Assembly: GCF_003130405.1 (NCBI RefSeq)
Contig: NZ_QEAS01000008.1
Span: 45,496-109,495, forward strand
Source: Pararcticibacter amylolyticus
GTDB lineage: Bacteria > Bacteroidota > Bacteroidia > Sphingobacteriales > Sphingobacteriaceae
Reading direction: 5' to 3'
Length of the DNA stretch: 64,000 bases
Shown here: in pieces, positions 35,999 through 44,086 of the stretch
How the letters are laid out: each line of letters opens with the position of its first letter
How positions within the stretch are numbered: the stretch's first letter is position 1
Notes under the pieces: model-generated
The model's database searches: none
What the model was told of the DNA's origin: nothing
What the model saw: the letters and a program-made list of their open reading frames with translations, nothing else
Program-made: the position numbers and the translations under genes

Positions 35999-36389
35999 AC
36001 GGGCAGCTCTCCCGATTGCCAGCCTGACAAAACCACTGAACCAAGCCAGGCTCTTCCTGAAAAAGAAATAAAAAAAGTTGTTATGAAGGAACTTATTTGT
36101 ATTATTGTAGTATAGAATAGAACAGAATTTTAAACTTAGATTTATAGTATATGAAGAAATAATACCTGCCATTGCAGCAAAATGTGCAGAGGTAAGCAGA
36201 AGATGTCTTTTCTGCGGTTCCCAATCATTGTTAGCTGAAAAAAAACTAATCACGAAGCGATCTTCACATGGGTATAGCTTCGTTTACTATCACAACCCAA
36301 TTATTAACCATTATGAAACTGCTTTTATGAAGTTAGTCTGCGAATTAGTGTCGCTTTTCTGCGACGGAGACGAAGTCAAAGGGAGGAAA
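35999..36389 (+). promoter_or_regulatory. susC operon promoter, operator and long leader
   Basis: This 391-base gap holds a second copy of the operator. TATTATTG at 36100-36107 runs into TTGTA-GTATA-GAATA-GAACA (36105-36124), differing from the copy at 31234-31258 at four of 25 bases. About 265 bases of leader then separate it from the susC start. I see only a weak stem (AGCCTG/CAGGCT, 36021-36052) past the symporter gene and no other gene. An in-frame extension of susC to 36228 is possible but lacks a good signal peptide. Confidence 0.55.
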
Positions 36390-39300
36390 ATGAACCTTTC
36401 CTTTGTTTATTTTATCTTCTTTTTTCTTCTCGCTGCTGGTGTTAGTGCTCAACCCCCCAAAATTACCATAACGGGTACAGTTGCTGACTCGCTGGGTGAA
36501 AGATTGATCGGGGTAAACGTGGCCGCAGAAGGTAAAAAAGGTATCGGTACAAGTACAGATGCCAATGGGAAATTTGTTCTTGATGTAGAACCTGGAACTG
36601 TTTTAAGGATCAGCTATGTTGGTTTCAGAGACAAAAGAGTGACTGTCAACGAAAGTAACAAAGTTTTAAATATCCTGCTTGTGTCGTCGGGGAAACTTGA
36701 AGAAGTGGTGGTGGTGGCTTATGGAAGGAAACAGAGCAGGGAAGCCATCGTTGGTTCGGTCACATCGGTTTCGCCGGGTGATCTTAAAATACCTGCAAGT
36801 AATCTGACTGCTGCCCTGGCGGGGAAAGTAGCGGGTGTTATTGCTTTTCAGCCGGGAGGGCAACCCGGGGTAGACAACGCTAACTTCTTTATTCGCGGCG
36901 TAACGACATTTGGATATCGGAAAGATCCTTTAATCTTAATAGATAATGTAGAAGTGACGGCTTCTGATTTTGCGAGGTTACAACCCGACGATATAGAAAG
37001 TTTCTCGGTCCTGAAAGATGCCAGTGCAACAGCTTTATACGGTGCGCGGGGAGGTAATGGTGTTATCGTAGTTAAAACGAAAGAAGGCAAAATAGGGAAA
37101 GCCCAGGTTAATGTAAGGCTCGAAAGCGCCATTTCTCAATCGGTCAGAAACCTGGAATTTGCAGATCCGATCACGTTTATGAGGTTAAAAAATGAGGCGA
37201 CCATTGCCCGTTATCCACTTGCAGACCGTCCATATACCGAAAATCAGATACGAAATACACAAGCTACAGTCGACGGTGCACCAGGAAGTAATCCCTTTGT
37301 ATATCCTGCTGTTGACTGGATGGAGATGTTGTTTAAAGACAAAACAAATACGGAGCGTGCTAATCTGAATATCAGTGGCGGCAGCGGCGTTGCCCGGTAT
37401 TATGTTGCAGGTTCCGTTTCAAACGATAATGGTCTTTTGAGAACGGATATAAGAAATAATAATAACAATAACGTTAACTTCAAAAACTACCAGCTCCGTT
37501 CAAATGTCAATATCAATCTCACTAAAACGACGGAACTGGTGGTAAGGCTGTCGGGGAATTTCAATGAGTATAATGGCCCTCGTACCAATGATGCATCTTT
37601 CTCAACTGACTTATATAACTTAGCTACGCACACAAGCCCTGTTGATTTCCCGGCATACTACGAGCCGGATATAGCCAATACGGGCGTTAAACATATTTTG
37701 TTCGGAAATACAGTAGATCCTTTGAGCCAGGGCTCCAAAAATCCAATGCAAACTAATCCCTATGCTGCTTTACTAAGTGGACACAGAAATTTCTCCGAGT
37801 CTAAAATGCTCGCACAGTTCGAAGTAAATCAAGGGTTGGATTTTCTGACGAAGGGGTTAAATATTCACGCAATAGCAAGCACGAACCGTTACTCACGTTT
37901 TGAATCGAGCATGGCTTATAAGCCTTTTTATTACCGGGTCGGTTCATACGATAAATTAGCAAATGCTTACACATTAAACTGGATTAACAATGATCCTGGT
38001 CAGGCGCAGGAATATCTTGATTATATTTTGGACAGAGACAGGCAGGCACAAAACAGCTTTCTGTATTTGCAGGGTTCTGTAGATTATAACCGCGACTTTG
38101 GCGATAACAATGTGAGTGGTGCCCTGATTGGTACTATGCAGCAAACGTCCAACGGGAATGCTGACCGTCTTTTGAATGCCCTGCCTTTCAGAAATCTTAC
38201 ATTAGCAGGAAGAGCGACATATGCCTATAAAAGAAAATATTACCTGGAATTCAATTTTGGATATAACGGGTCGGAACGCTTTTCAGAAAACCATCGTTTT
38301 GGATTTTTTCCGACCATTGGAGCGTCCTGGATTATTTCAGATGAGAAATTCTGGGGAGATTTATCTAATGTTTTCGAACGGGTGAAGATCAGGGGAAGTT
38401 ACGGTTTGGTAGGTAATGACGCCATTAGCGACCGGAGGTTCTTCTATCTTTCTGACGTAAACCTGAACGGAGGAAATTCTGCTGTTTTCGGAGTAAATAA
38501 TGGCTATTCCCGCAACGGAGTAAAAATAAACAACTACGAAAATAACGACGTCACCTGGGAAGTTTCCAGGCAGGCTACCTTAGGATTGGAGCTTACTTTT
38601 CTCAGGGATTTCAAAGTAGTGGCGGAGGTGTTTCAGAATAATAAATCAGACATTCTTCAGGATCGTGCTGATATTCCGGCGGAAATCGGACTGGAGTCGA
38701 CCATATCTGCGAATATAGGCAAAGTCAATTCAAAAGGATTTGAAGTGTCGGTTGACGGTACGCGCAACCTGGGTAATACCTGGTGGATAAAGGCATTAGG
38801 CAGTGTGACCTACTCCAAAAATAAATATACGCAATACGAAGAGCCCGATTATCGCGAGTCCTATAGATTTCATGTTGGCCAACCCGTAAATCACAACTAT
38901 GGTTATATAGCAGAAAGATTGTTTGTGGACGACGAAGAGGCGAGAAATTCTCCCACCCAGAGATTCAGCAATGGAGGCTTTTTACCGCAGGGAGGAGATA
39001 TCAAATACAGGGATTTAAATAATGATGGGGTAATTGACGGCAAGGATCAGACTTATCTGGGCTACCCGAATGTTCCCCAAATGGTGTATGGTTTTGGTCT
39101 GAGCGGTGGGTTTAAGAATTTCGATCTTGCTGCCTTTTTTCAGGGGCAGGCACAGATTTCCTTTATGATCGAGCCTGCGAAAGTCAGTCCGTTTATCAGA
39201 AGCCCCGAGCAGTACTTCAGTTCAGGCGATACTCAATTATTAAAAGCATTTGCAGATGATCATTGGTCGGAGGAGAATCAGAACCTGTATGCGTTATACC

Positions 39301-39584
39301 CAAGGCTAGGCCCGGATGGTGCGGCAATAGAGAATAACAGGCAGGGCAGCAGCTGGTGGCTGCGTGATGGCAGCTTTCTGCGGCTGAAATCTCTGGAAAT
39401 AGGTTATACTCTTCCTAAAAAGTTTGCTTCCCGTATTAAACTAAGATCAGCCAGGTTGTATTTTAACGGATTAAACCTGATAACATGGAGTCCTTTCAAA
39501 ATGTGGGATCCTGAACTGAGAGGCAACGGGTTCAGTTATCCTATCCAAAAAGTATATAACATAGGACTTAACGTCAATTTGTAA
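36390..39584 (+). CDS. SusC/RagA TonB-linked outer-membrane transporter (no STN domain)
   Basis: From ATG 36390 (MNLSFVYFIFFFLLAAGVSAQ signal peptide) the protein has about 1064 residues. It contains a carboxypeptidase-regulatory-like domain (ITITGTVADSLGERLIGVNVAAEG), a plug domain (LKIPASNLTAALAGKVAGVIAFQPGG) with VLKDASATALYGARGGNGVIVVKTKEG, and a barrel ending NIGLNVNL. There is no STN domain, matching control by the GntR protein and not by an ECF sigma factor. GGGAGG lies just upstream of the chosen start. It begins a seven- to eight-gene PUL operon. Its closest relative in this window is the SusC at 56098, which does carry an STN. Confidence 0.93.
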   Translation: MNLSFVYFIFFFLLAAGVSAQPPKITITGTVADSLGERLIGVNVAAEGKKGIGTSTDANGKFVLDVEPGTVLRISYVGFRDKRVTVNESNKVLNILLVSSGKLEEVVVVAYGRKQSREAIVGSVTSVSPGDLKIPASNLTAALAGKVAGVIAFQPGGQPGVDNANFFIRGVTTFGYRKDPLILIDNVEVTASDFARLQPDDIESFSVLKDASATALYGARGGNGVIVVKTKEGKIGKAQVNVRLESAISQSVRNLEFADPITFMRLKNEATIARYPLADRPYTENQIRNTQATVDGAPGSNPFVYPAVDWMEMLFKDKTNTERANLNISGGSGVARYYVAGSVSNDNGLLRTDIRNNNNNNVNFKNYQLRSNVNINLTKTTELVVRLSGNFNEYNGPRTNDASFSTDLYNLATHTSPVDFPAYYEPDIANTGVKHILFGNTVDPLSQGSKNPMQTNPYAALLSGHRNFSESKMLAQFEVNQGLDFLTKGLNIHAIASTNRYSRFESSMAYKPFYYRVGSYDKLANAYTLNWINNDPGQAQEYLDYILDRDRQAQNSFLYLQGSVDYNRDFGDNNVSGALIGTMQQTSNGNADRLLNALPFRNLTLAGRATYAYKRKYYLEFNFGYNGSERFSENHRFGFFPTIGASWIISDEKFWGDLSNVFERVKIRGSYGLVGNDAISDRRFFYLSDVNLNGGNSAVFGVNNGYSRNGVKINNYENNDVTWEVSRQATLGLELTFLRDFKVVAEVFQNNKSDILQDRADIPAEIGLESTISANIGKVNSKGFEVSVDGTRNLGNTWWIKALGSVTYSKNKYTQYEEPDYRESYRFHVGQPVNHNYGYIAERLFVDDEEARNSPTQRFSNGGFLPQGGDIKYRDLNNDGVIDGKDQTYLGYPNVPQMVYGFGLSGGFKNFDLAAFFQGQAQISFMIEPAKVSPFIRSPEQYFSSGDTQLLKAFADDHWSEENQNLYALYPRLGPDGAAIENNRQGSSWWLRDGSFLRLKSLEIGYTLPKKFASRIKLRSARLYFNGLNLITWSPFKMWDPELRGNGFSYPIQKVYNIGLNVNL

Positions 39585-39606
39585 ACCACTCTGTAGAGAA
39601 ATTAAA

Positions 39607-41532
39607 ATGAAACGGATATATAAATACTTTCTCGCATTGGCTTTTGTTTCTGCATCTGTATCCTGCAAGAACTATCTTGATGTGACGCCGGAAAACGTAG
39701 GAACCATAGACTATGCATTCAGAAACCGTAACGAAGCCGAAAATTATCTTTTTAGCTGTTACGCCACTTTGCAGCAACTACAATATCCCCAGTACAATGC
39801 AGGTTTTGTCACTTCCGGGGAAGTAATATTTCCAGAGAGAATGAGGGTAACCGGTATTGATCCGGTGGGACTTCGCCTGATGTACGGAACACAAAAAACA
39901 GATGAGCCTTATTTGAATTTTTGGGAAGGGAGGAACAACGTGCCGGCAATGTTCCAGGCGATCAGGCGATGTAATACCATGCTTGAGAATATTGACAAAC
40001 CTATAGATTTAACAGAAACCGAAAAGGTCAGATGGATAGCAGAATCTAAATTCTTAAAGGCGTATTATCACTTCTATTTATTCCGGTTATATGGTCCCGT
40101 ACCGATTGTTGATGTGAATCTTCCGATCAACAGCAGTATCGAAGAGGTGCGGCTGAAAAGGGCACCTGTTGATACTATTGTCAATTATATGGTGCGTTTG
40201 CTGGACGAGTCTATTCCCGATCTGCCACTGGTCATTACAGACGCTAACAGGGAAATGGGAAGAATTACCCGGCCAATCGCGGCATCGGTAAAAGCGGAAA
40301 TTCTGGCTACCGCAGCAAGCCCTCTTTTTAACGGTAACCCGGACTATGCCAGCCTTAAGAACAAGGATGGTGAAGCTCTCTTTCCGGCACTATACGATGC
40401 AAAAAAGTGGGATAGCGCTGCGGAAGCGTGCTTAAATGCTATTACTCTTGCTGAGCAGAGCGGCAGCAGGCTTCATGAGTATACGCCGCAGGGGGTTGTG
40501 CCAACAAACCTGCCTTCTGAACTGAAACGGGTACTTTCAATTCAAACTGCTATCACTGAAAAATGGGAGCTAAACAAAGAAATTATATGGGCTCTTAATC
40601 CAACTTTTGGCTTTGGAAAACAGGAGTACGCTATGCCCCGTTTAACATTGGGTTCAACACAAAACCTGGTTGCCCAGGGTACTCTTGCTGTACCTATTTC
40701 TGAGCAGGAACTTTTCTATACAAAAAATGGTGTGCCCATTAATGAGGACAAAACATGGGATTACTCTAATCGCTATACTTTGCAAAATGGCGATAACGAA
40801 CACCGTTATTACATTAAAAATGGATACACAACAGTTAAAGGACATTTCGACAGAGAAACCAGGTTTTATGCTTCGGTGGCATTCGACGGTGGGATCTGGT
40901 ATGGCAATGGCGATGATTATTTGAGAAACCCGGAGGATGCTCTTTATGTGCAGGCAAGAGGGCCAGCGTCTTATGCAGGTCCAAGAGATGATTCCAAAAC
41001 AAATATTACGGGATACTGGCCAAAGAAGCTGGTTAATTACTTAACTGTTTATGATCGAAATATGACCTGGGTGGATTACAGAATGCCCCTGGTCCGTCTT
41101 TCCGGTTTGTATCTGTTGTATGCAGAAGCGTTAAATGAACAAGGTAAGCCATATACGGAGGTAGTGGCCTACCTCGATAAGGTTAGACAGAGAGCCGGGT
41201 TGCCAGGCATTGTAGAGTCCTGGGAAACTTACTCTAATAACCCTTCAAAGTTTCGTTCACAGAGCGGGATGCGTGAGATCATCCACCGTGAGAGAAGAAT
41301 AGAACTGGCATTTGAAGGACAGGCTGGCTGGGACTTACGCAGGTGGAAGGAGTTGCAGGGGGTGATGTCAGATCCAATGCAGGGCTGGAATATTTTTGAG
41401 TCGGATCCTCAGCGGTATTACCGCCCCGCATCCATATTTACTCCCGTGTTCAGCCTCAGAAATTACTTATGGCCTATAAGAGATAATACTCTCCTGGCAA
41501 ACCCCAATCTTGTACAAAATCCCGGTTGGTAA
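39607..41532 (+). CDS. SusD/RagB surface glycan-binding lipoprotein
   Basis: The 641-residue SusD partner starts 22 bases after susC. The lipobox is ASVSC, followed by KNYLDVTPENVGTIDYAF. TPR-rich SusD helices include FLKAYYHFYLFRLYGPVPIVD. The RagB part contains LSGLYLLYAEALNEQGKPYTEVVAYLDKVRQRAGLPG and the RRIELAFEGQAGWDLRRWKE element. It is closely parallel to the SusD at 59517: both begin C-K-N-Y-L-D-V after the lipobox and both end NPG/NIGW. It holds glycan at the cell surface and closes over SusC. Confidence 0.95.
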   Translation: MKRIYKYFLALAFVSASVSCKNYLDVTPENVGTIDYAFRNRNEAENYLFSCYATLQQLQYPQYNAGFVTSGEVIFPERMRVTGIDPVGLRLMYGTQKTDEPYLNFWEGRNNVPAMFQAIRRCNTMLENIDKPIDLTETEKVRWIAESKFLKAYYHFYLFRLYGPVPIVDVNLPINSSIEEVRLKRAPVDTIVNYMVRLLDESIPDLPLVITDANREMGRITRPIAASVKAEILATAASPLFNGNPDYASLKNKDGEALFPALYDAKKWDSAAEACLNAITLAEQSGSRLHEYTPQGVVPTNLPSELKRVLSIQTAITEKWELNKEIIWALNPTFGFGKQEYAMPRLTLGSTQNLVAQGTLAVPISEQELFYTKNGVPINEDKTWDYSNRYTLQNGDNEHRYYIKNGYTTVKGHFDRETRFYASVAFDGGIWYGNGDDYLRNPEDALYVQARGPASYAGPRDDSKTNITGYWPKKLVNYLTVYDRNMTWVDYRMPLVRLSGLYLLYAEALNEQGKPYTEVVAYLDKVRQRAGLPGIVESWETYSNNPSKFRSQSGMREIIHRERRIELAFEGQAGWDLRRWKELQGVMSDPMQGWNIFESDPQRYYRPASIFTPVFSLRNYLWPIRDNTLLANPNLVQNPGW

Positions 41533-41559
41533 TTGGATACGATAGTTAGAATTAAAATC

Positions 41560-42783
41560 ATGAAAAAAATTAAGAAATCATTATTGCCTCTTTTTATTGC
41601 TTCATTCATGATGCTGGTATTATCGTGTAAGGAGAACAATGGATTTAACGAACCTGTTTCTGCTGACAAGACCAGGCCGGGCATTATTACGAATGTTAAA
41701 GTTGATAATTTTAACGGAGGAGCTTATATCACCTACGATCTTCCTAATTCGGACAACCTGCTCTATGTGCTGGCCAGGTATCGGATTAATGATAAAACCG
41801 TTAGGGAAACAAAAGCCTCCTACTACAAGGATACCATTGTTGTTGAAGGATTTGCAAAATCAAAGGAATATGACGTAACACTTTATACCGTTTCCCGTGC
41901 TAACGTAATGTCAGACCCTATAGAAATTAAAGTCCATCCTCTCACACCGGTATATGAATATGTACAGCCTTCCTTCAAGATGGGTGAGGATTTTGGAGGT
42001 ATCAATATTCAGGGGCTCAATTCTTTAAATAAGGAGATCGGACTGATACTGCTGGCTAAGAATAAGATTACCGGAGAAATGGAGGTACAGGACCAGTTTT
42101 TTACCAAAGATGCGACGGTCAATTATGCCGTACGCGGCTTTGTAAATGAGCCGAGGGACTTTGGATTATATGTTACAGACAAATGGGGTAATATCTCCGA
42201 CACCCTTACGAGTACTTTAACTCCACTTTATGAGGAATTAGTTGACAAAAGCAAGTTCAGCGTCTATAATCTGACTACTGATAGTCCGATTGGATTTGGC
42301 TGGGTCCTTCCTAACCTATGGAACGGGAATACGGGCGGTGACGGATGGCACACCGCTTCGGGGGGGCATCCGCCTTTCGTTGCTTCTTTCGGCATAGGCA
42401 AGACCTATAAATTGAGCCGTTTTGTTATCTGGGAGAGAACAGGTGAATATACTTATGGTCTTGGTAATCCTAAAGATTTTTCTCTATGGGGATCTAATAA
42501 AGATCGTCCGGGTGAAGCACAGTTACCTTTGCTTGCTCCTGAAGGTACTCAGTTAGGTGACTGGATAAATTTAGGCAATTATCACTTCCCCGATCCCCCT
42601 TCCGGCAACCCTCCCGGATCTACGAATAGTGCAGATGAGACTTTCGTCAAAGCCGGTGTGAGCTTCAATGTTCCATTTAATGCCCCCTCAGTTAAGTTCC
42701 TGCGAATTGCAGTCAGAACGACCTGGGGAAACTCAGATGCAGCTCATATTATTGAATTGTCTGTCTATGGCAGGCCGGAATAA
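41560..42783 (+). CDS. Surface lipoprotein, DUF4959-DUF5126-DUF5000 with discoidin-like end
   Basis: From ATG 41560 (MKKIKKSLLPLFIASFMMLVLSC) this lipoprotein has about 407 residues and a lipobox at LVLSC. The first repeat-like region (NVKVDNFNGGAYITYDLPNSDNLLYVLARY) is an Ig-like DUF4959 fold; a second Ig-like module covers about 130-220. The C-terminal 150 residues look like an F5/8-type C (discoidin) jelly roll: LWNGNTGGDGWHTASGGHPPF, FGIGKTYKLSRFVIWER and LRIAVRTTWGNSDAAHIIELSVYGR. This domain layout is typical of SusE/F-position surface glycan-binding proteins encoded after SusD. Its counterpart at 61459 has the same order. The glycan is unknown. Confidence 0.88.
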   Translation: MKKIKKSLLPLFIASFMMLVLSCKENNGFNEPVSADKTRPGIITNVKVDNFNGGAYITYDLPNSDNLLYVLARYRINDKTVRETKASYYKDTIVVEGFAKSKEYDVTLYTVSRANVMSDPIEIKVHPLTPVYEYVQPSFKMGEDFGGINIQGLNSLNKEIGLILLAKNKITGEMEVQDQFFTKDATVNYAVRGFVNEPRDFGLYVTDKWGNISDTLTSTLTPLYEELVDKSKFSVYNLTTDSPIGFGWVLPNLWNGNTGGDGWHTASGGHPPFVASFGIGKTYKLSRFVIWERTGEYTYGLGNPKDFSLWGSNKDRPGEAQLPLLAPEGTQLGDWINLGNYHFPDPPSGNPPGSTNSADETFVKAGVSFNVPFNAPSVKFLRIAVRTTWGNSDAAHIIELSVYGRPE

Positions 42784-42805
42784 GGGATTGTAAAAAGCTT
42801 AAAAC

Positions 42806-44032
42806 ATGAAAAATATCAGATATATATTCTCTTCACTTTTGGTAATTGTTTTTCTGTATAGTTGCGAAAAAAGTGACACTGCGTTCCGCGATTTTTTCAA
42901 CGGCTATGAGATCACTTATCCTGGTGCCGTGGAAAACGTCATCAGTACTCCCGGGAATTTACGTGTGGAACTTAAATGGAAAGGCAGCCCGGACCCGAGT
43001 ATTACTAAATATGTTATTTACTGGAACAACCGGGCGGATTCTCAGGTTGTTAATTTATCTGCGAAAACAGATTCTATTAAAGCAACTATCGGCAACCTCA
43101 GTGAGTATGCATATAGCTTTACAATTTATGCCGTTGACGGAAAGGGAAATCATTCTATTCCCAAAGAGATTAATAACATCAAGGTATACGGCCCTCTCTT
43201 TCAACGAAGTTTGTTAAACCGGAAGTATGATGTTAACCGGTCTTATTACTTAGATAACGACGCTGAATTAGCCCTTAATTTTCTACCTGCTGATACAATG
43301 AATGTGACGCAAGTGTGGACTGTTATAAAATATACCAACAAACAAGGTGTCCTGGTTGAGAAGAAATTTCCCGGCCAGCAAAAAGTAGCTTTAAGTGACT
43401 ATAAGCCAGAAACGGCCATTAAATACCGGTCTGCATACATCCCTGGTAAAGCGTCGATAGATACTTTTTATGTTGAAGAGTATGCTGATTTTCCATCCAT
43501 TGATATGAATAAGGTTTTATATGGAGAAGCGGATAAGTCCTTTTTCAAAGCAATGCCATTAGTGAGCCAGGTTACCGCTGACTGGGGCACTCAATTTGAG
43601 AAATTATGGGATGGAAGCGTTGGCCCTCAAAGTTTTCCAAATCTTTTCCATACCAACGACGTTCCGATGCCTCATTACTTTACATTTGATTTGGGCGTTG
43701 TTTATCAAAACTTAGCCAGAATGGAAGAAACCGGCCGCGATTGTTGCCATAATCCTGTTCAGTTTGAAATATGGGGTATTGCGGACATTAGTAATGCGCA
43801 GACAACGCTGGCGGGTAATCATCCCGGATGGAAAGATGAAATGCTTTCCAAAGGATGGACCTTGTTAGCCGACGTTAGCAGAAATGACGATGGAAGCGCT
43901 CCTTACAGGTTCGATTTAGTTGCTAATCCGCCAGCGGTCAGGTATATTCGGATGAGGGTGAAGCGTACAGCTAACGGCAATACAAATGCCTGCAATATCA
44001 GCGAACTTACGCTTTGGAACAAATTGAAATAA
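42806..44032 (+). CDS. Surface lipoprotein, DUF4998 with discoidin-like domain
   Basis: The 408-residue lipoprotein carries a lipobox (IVFLYSC) and an N-terminal DUF4998-type region with Fn3-like segments (PGNLRVELKWKGSPDPSITKYVIYWNN; LSEYAYSFTIYAVDGKGNHS). The C-terminal part resembles an F5/8-type C fold: LWDGSVGPQSFPNLFHTND, HYFTFDLGVVYQNLARMEETG and RYIRMRVKRTANGNTNACNISELTLWNKLK. It probably serves as a second surface glycan-binding protein. It is the counterpart of the gene at 62648. A terminator-like hairpin follows immediately. Confidence 0.87.
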   Translation: MKNIRYIFSSLLVIVFLYSCEKSDTAFRDFFNGYEITYPGAVENVISTPGNLRVELKWKGSPDPSITKYVIYWNNRADSQVVNLSAKTDSIKATIGNLSEYAYSFTIYAVDGKGNHSIPKEINNIKVYGPLFQRSLLNRKYDVNRSYYLDNDAELALNFLPADTMNVTQVWTVIKYTNKQGVLVEKKFPGQQKVALSDYKPETAIKYRSAYIPGKASIDTFYVEEYADFPSIDMNKVLYGEADKSFFKAMPLVSQVTADWGTQFEKLWDGSVGPQSFPNLFHTNDVPMPHYFTFDLGVVYQNLARMEETGRDCCHNPVQFEIWGIADISNAQTTLAGNHPGWKDEMLSKGWTLLADVSRNDDGSAPYRFDLVANPPAVRYIRMRVKRTANGNTNACNISELTLWNKLK

Positions 44033-44040
44033 TTAAACAT

Positions 44041-44068
44041 AAAGGGCGAAGTTTAGTCTTCGCCTTTT
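44041..44068 (+). terminator. Intra-PUL terminator/attenuator
   Basis: GGCGAAG and CTTCGCC pair around a six-base loop, with AAA before and TTTT after. It lies nine bases past the lipoprotein stop and 18 bases before the esterase start. It has the form of a rho-independent terminator, so the binding and import genes are probably transcribed more than the enzymes behind it. Confidence 0.7.
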
Positions 44069-44086
44069 ACTATAGCACATGGTTTA

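Noticed and set aside
36228-36389. An upstream in-frame start for the PUL susC
   Set aside because: The extension has no signal peptide, whereas Met at 36390 begins a good one.
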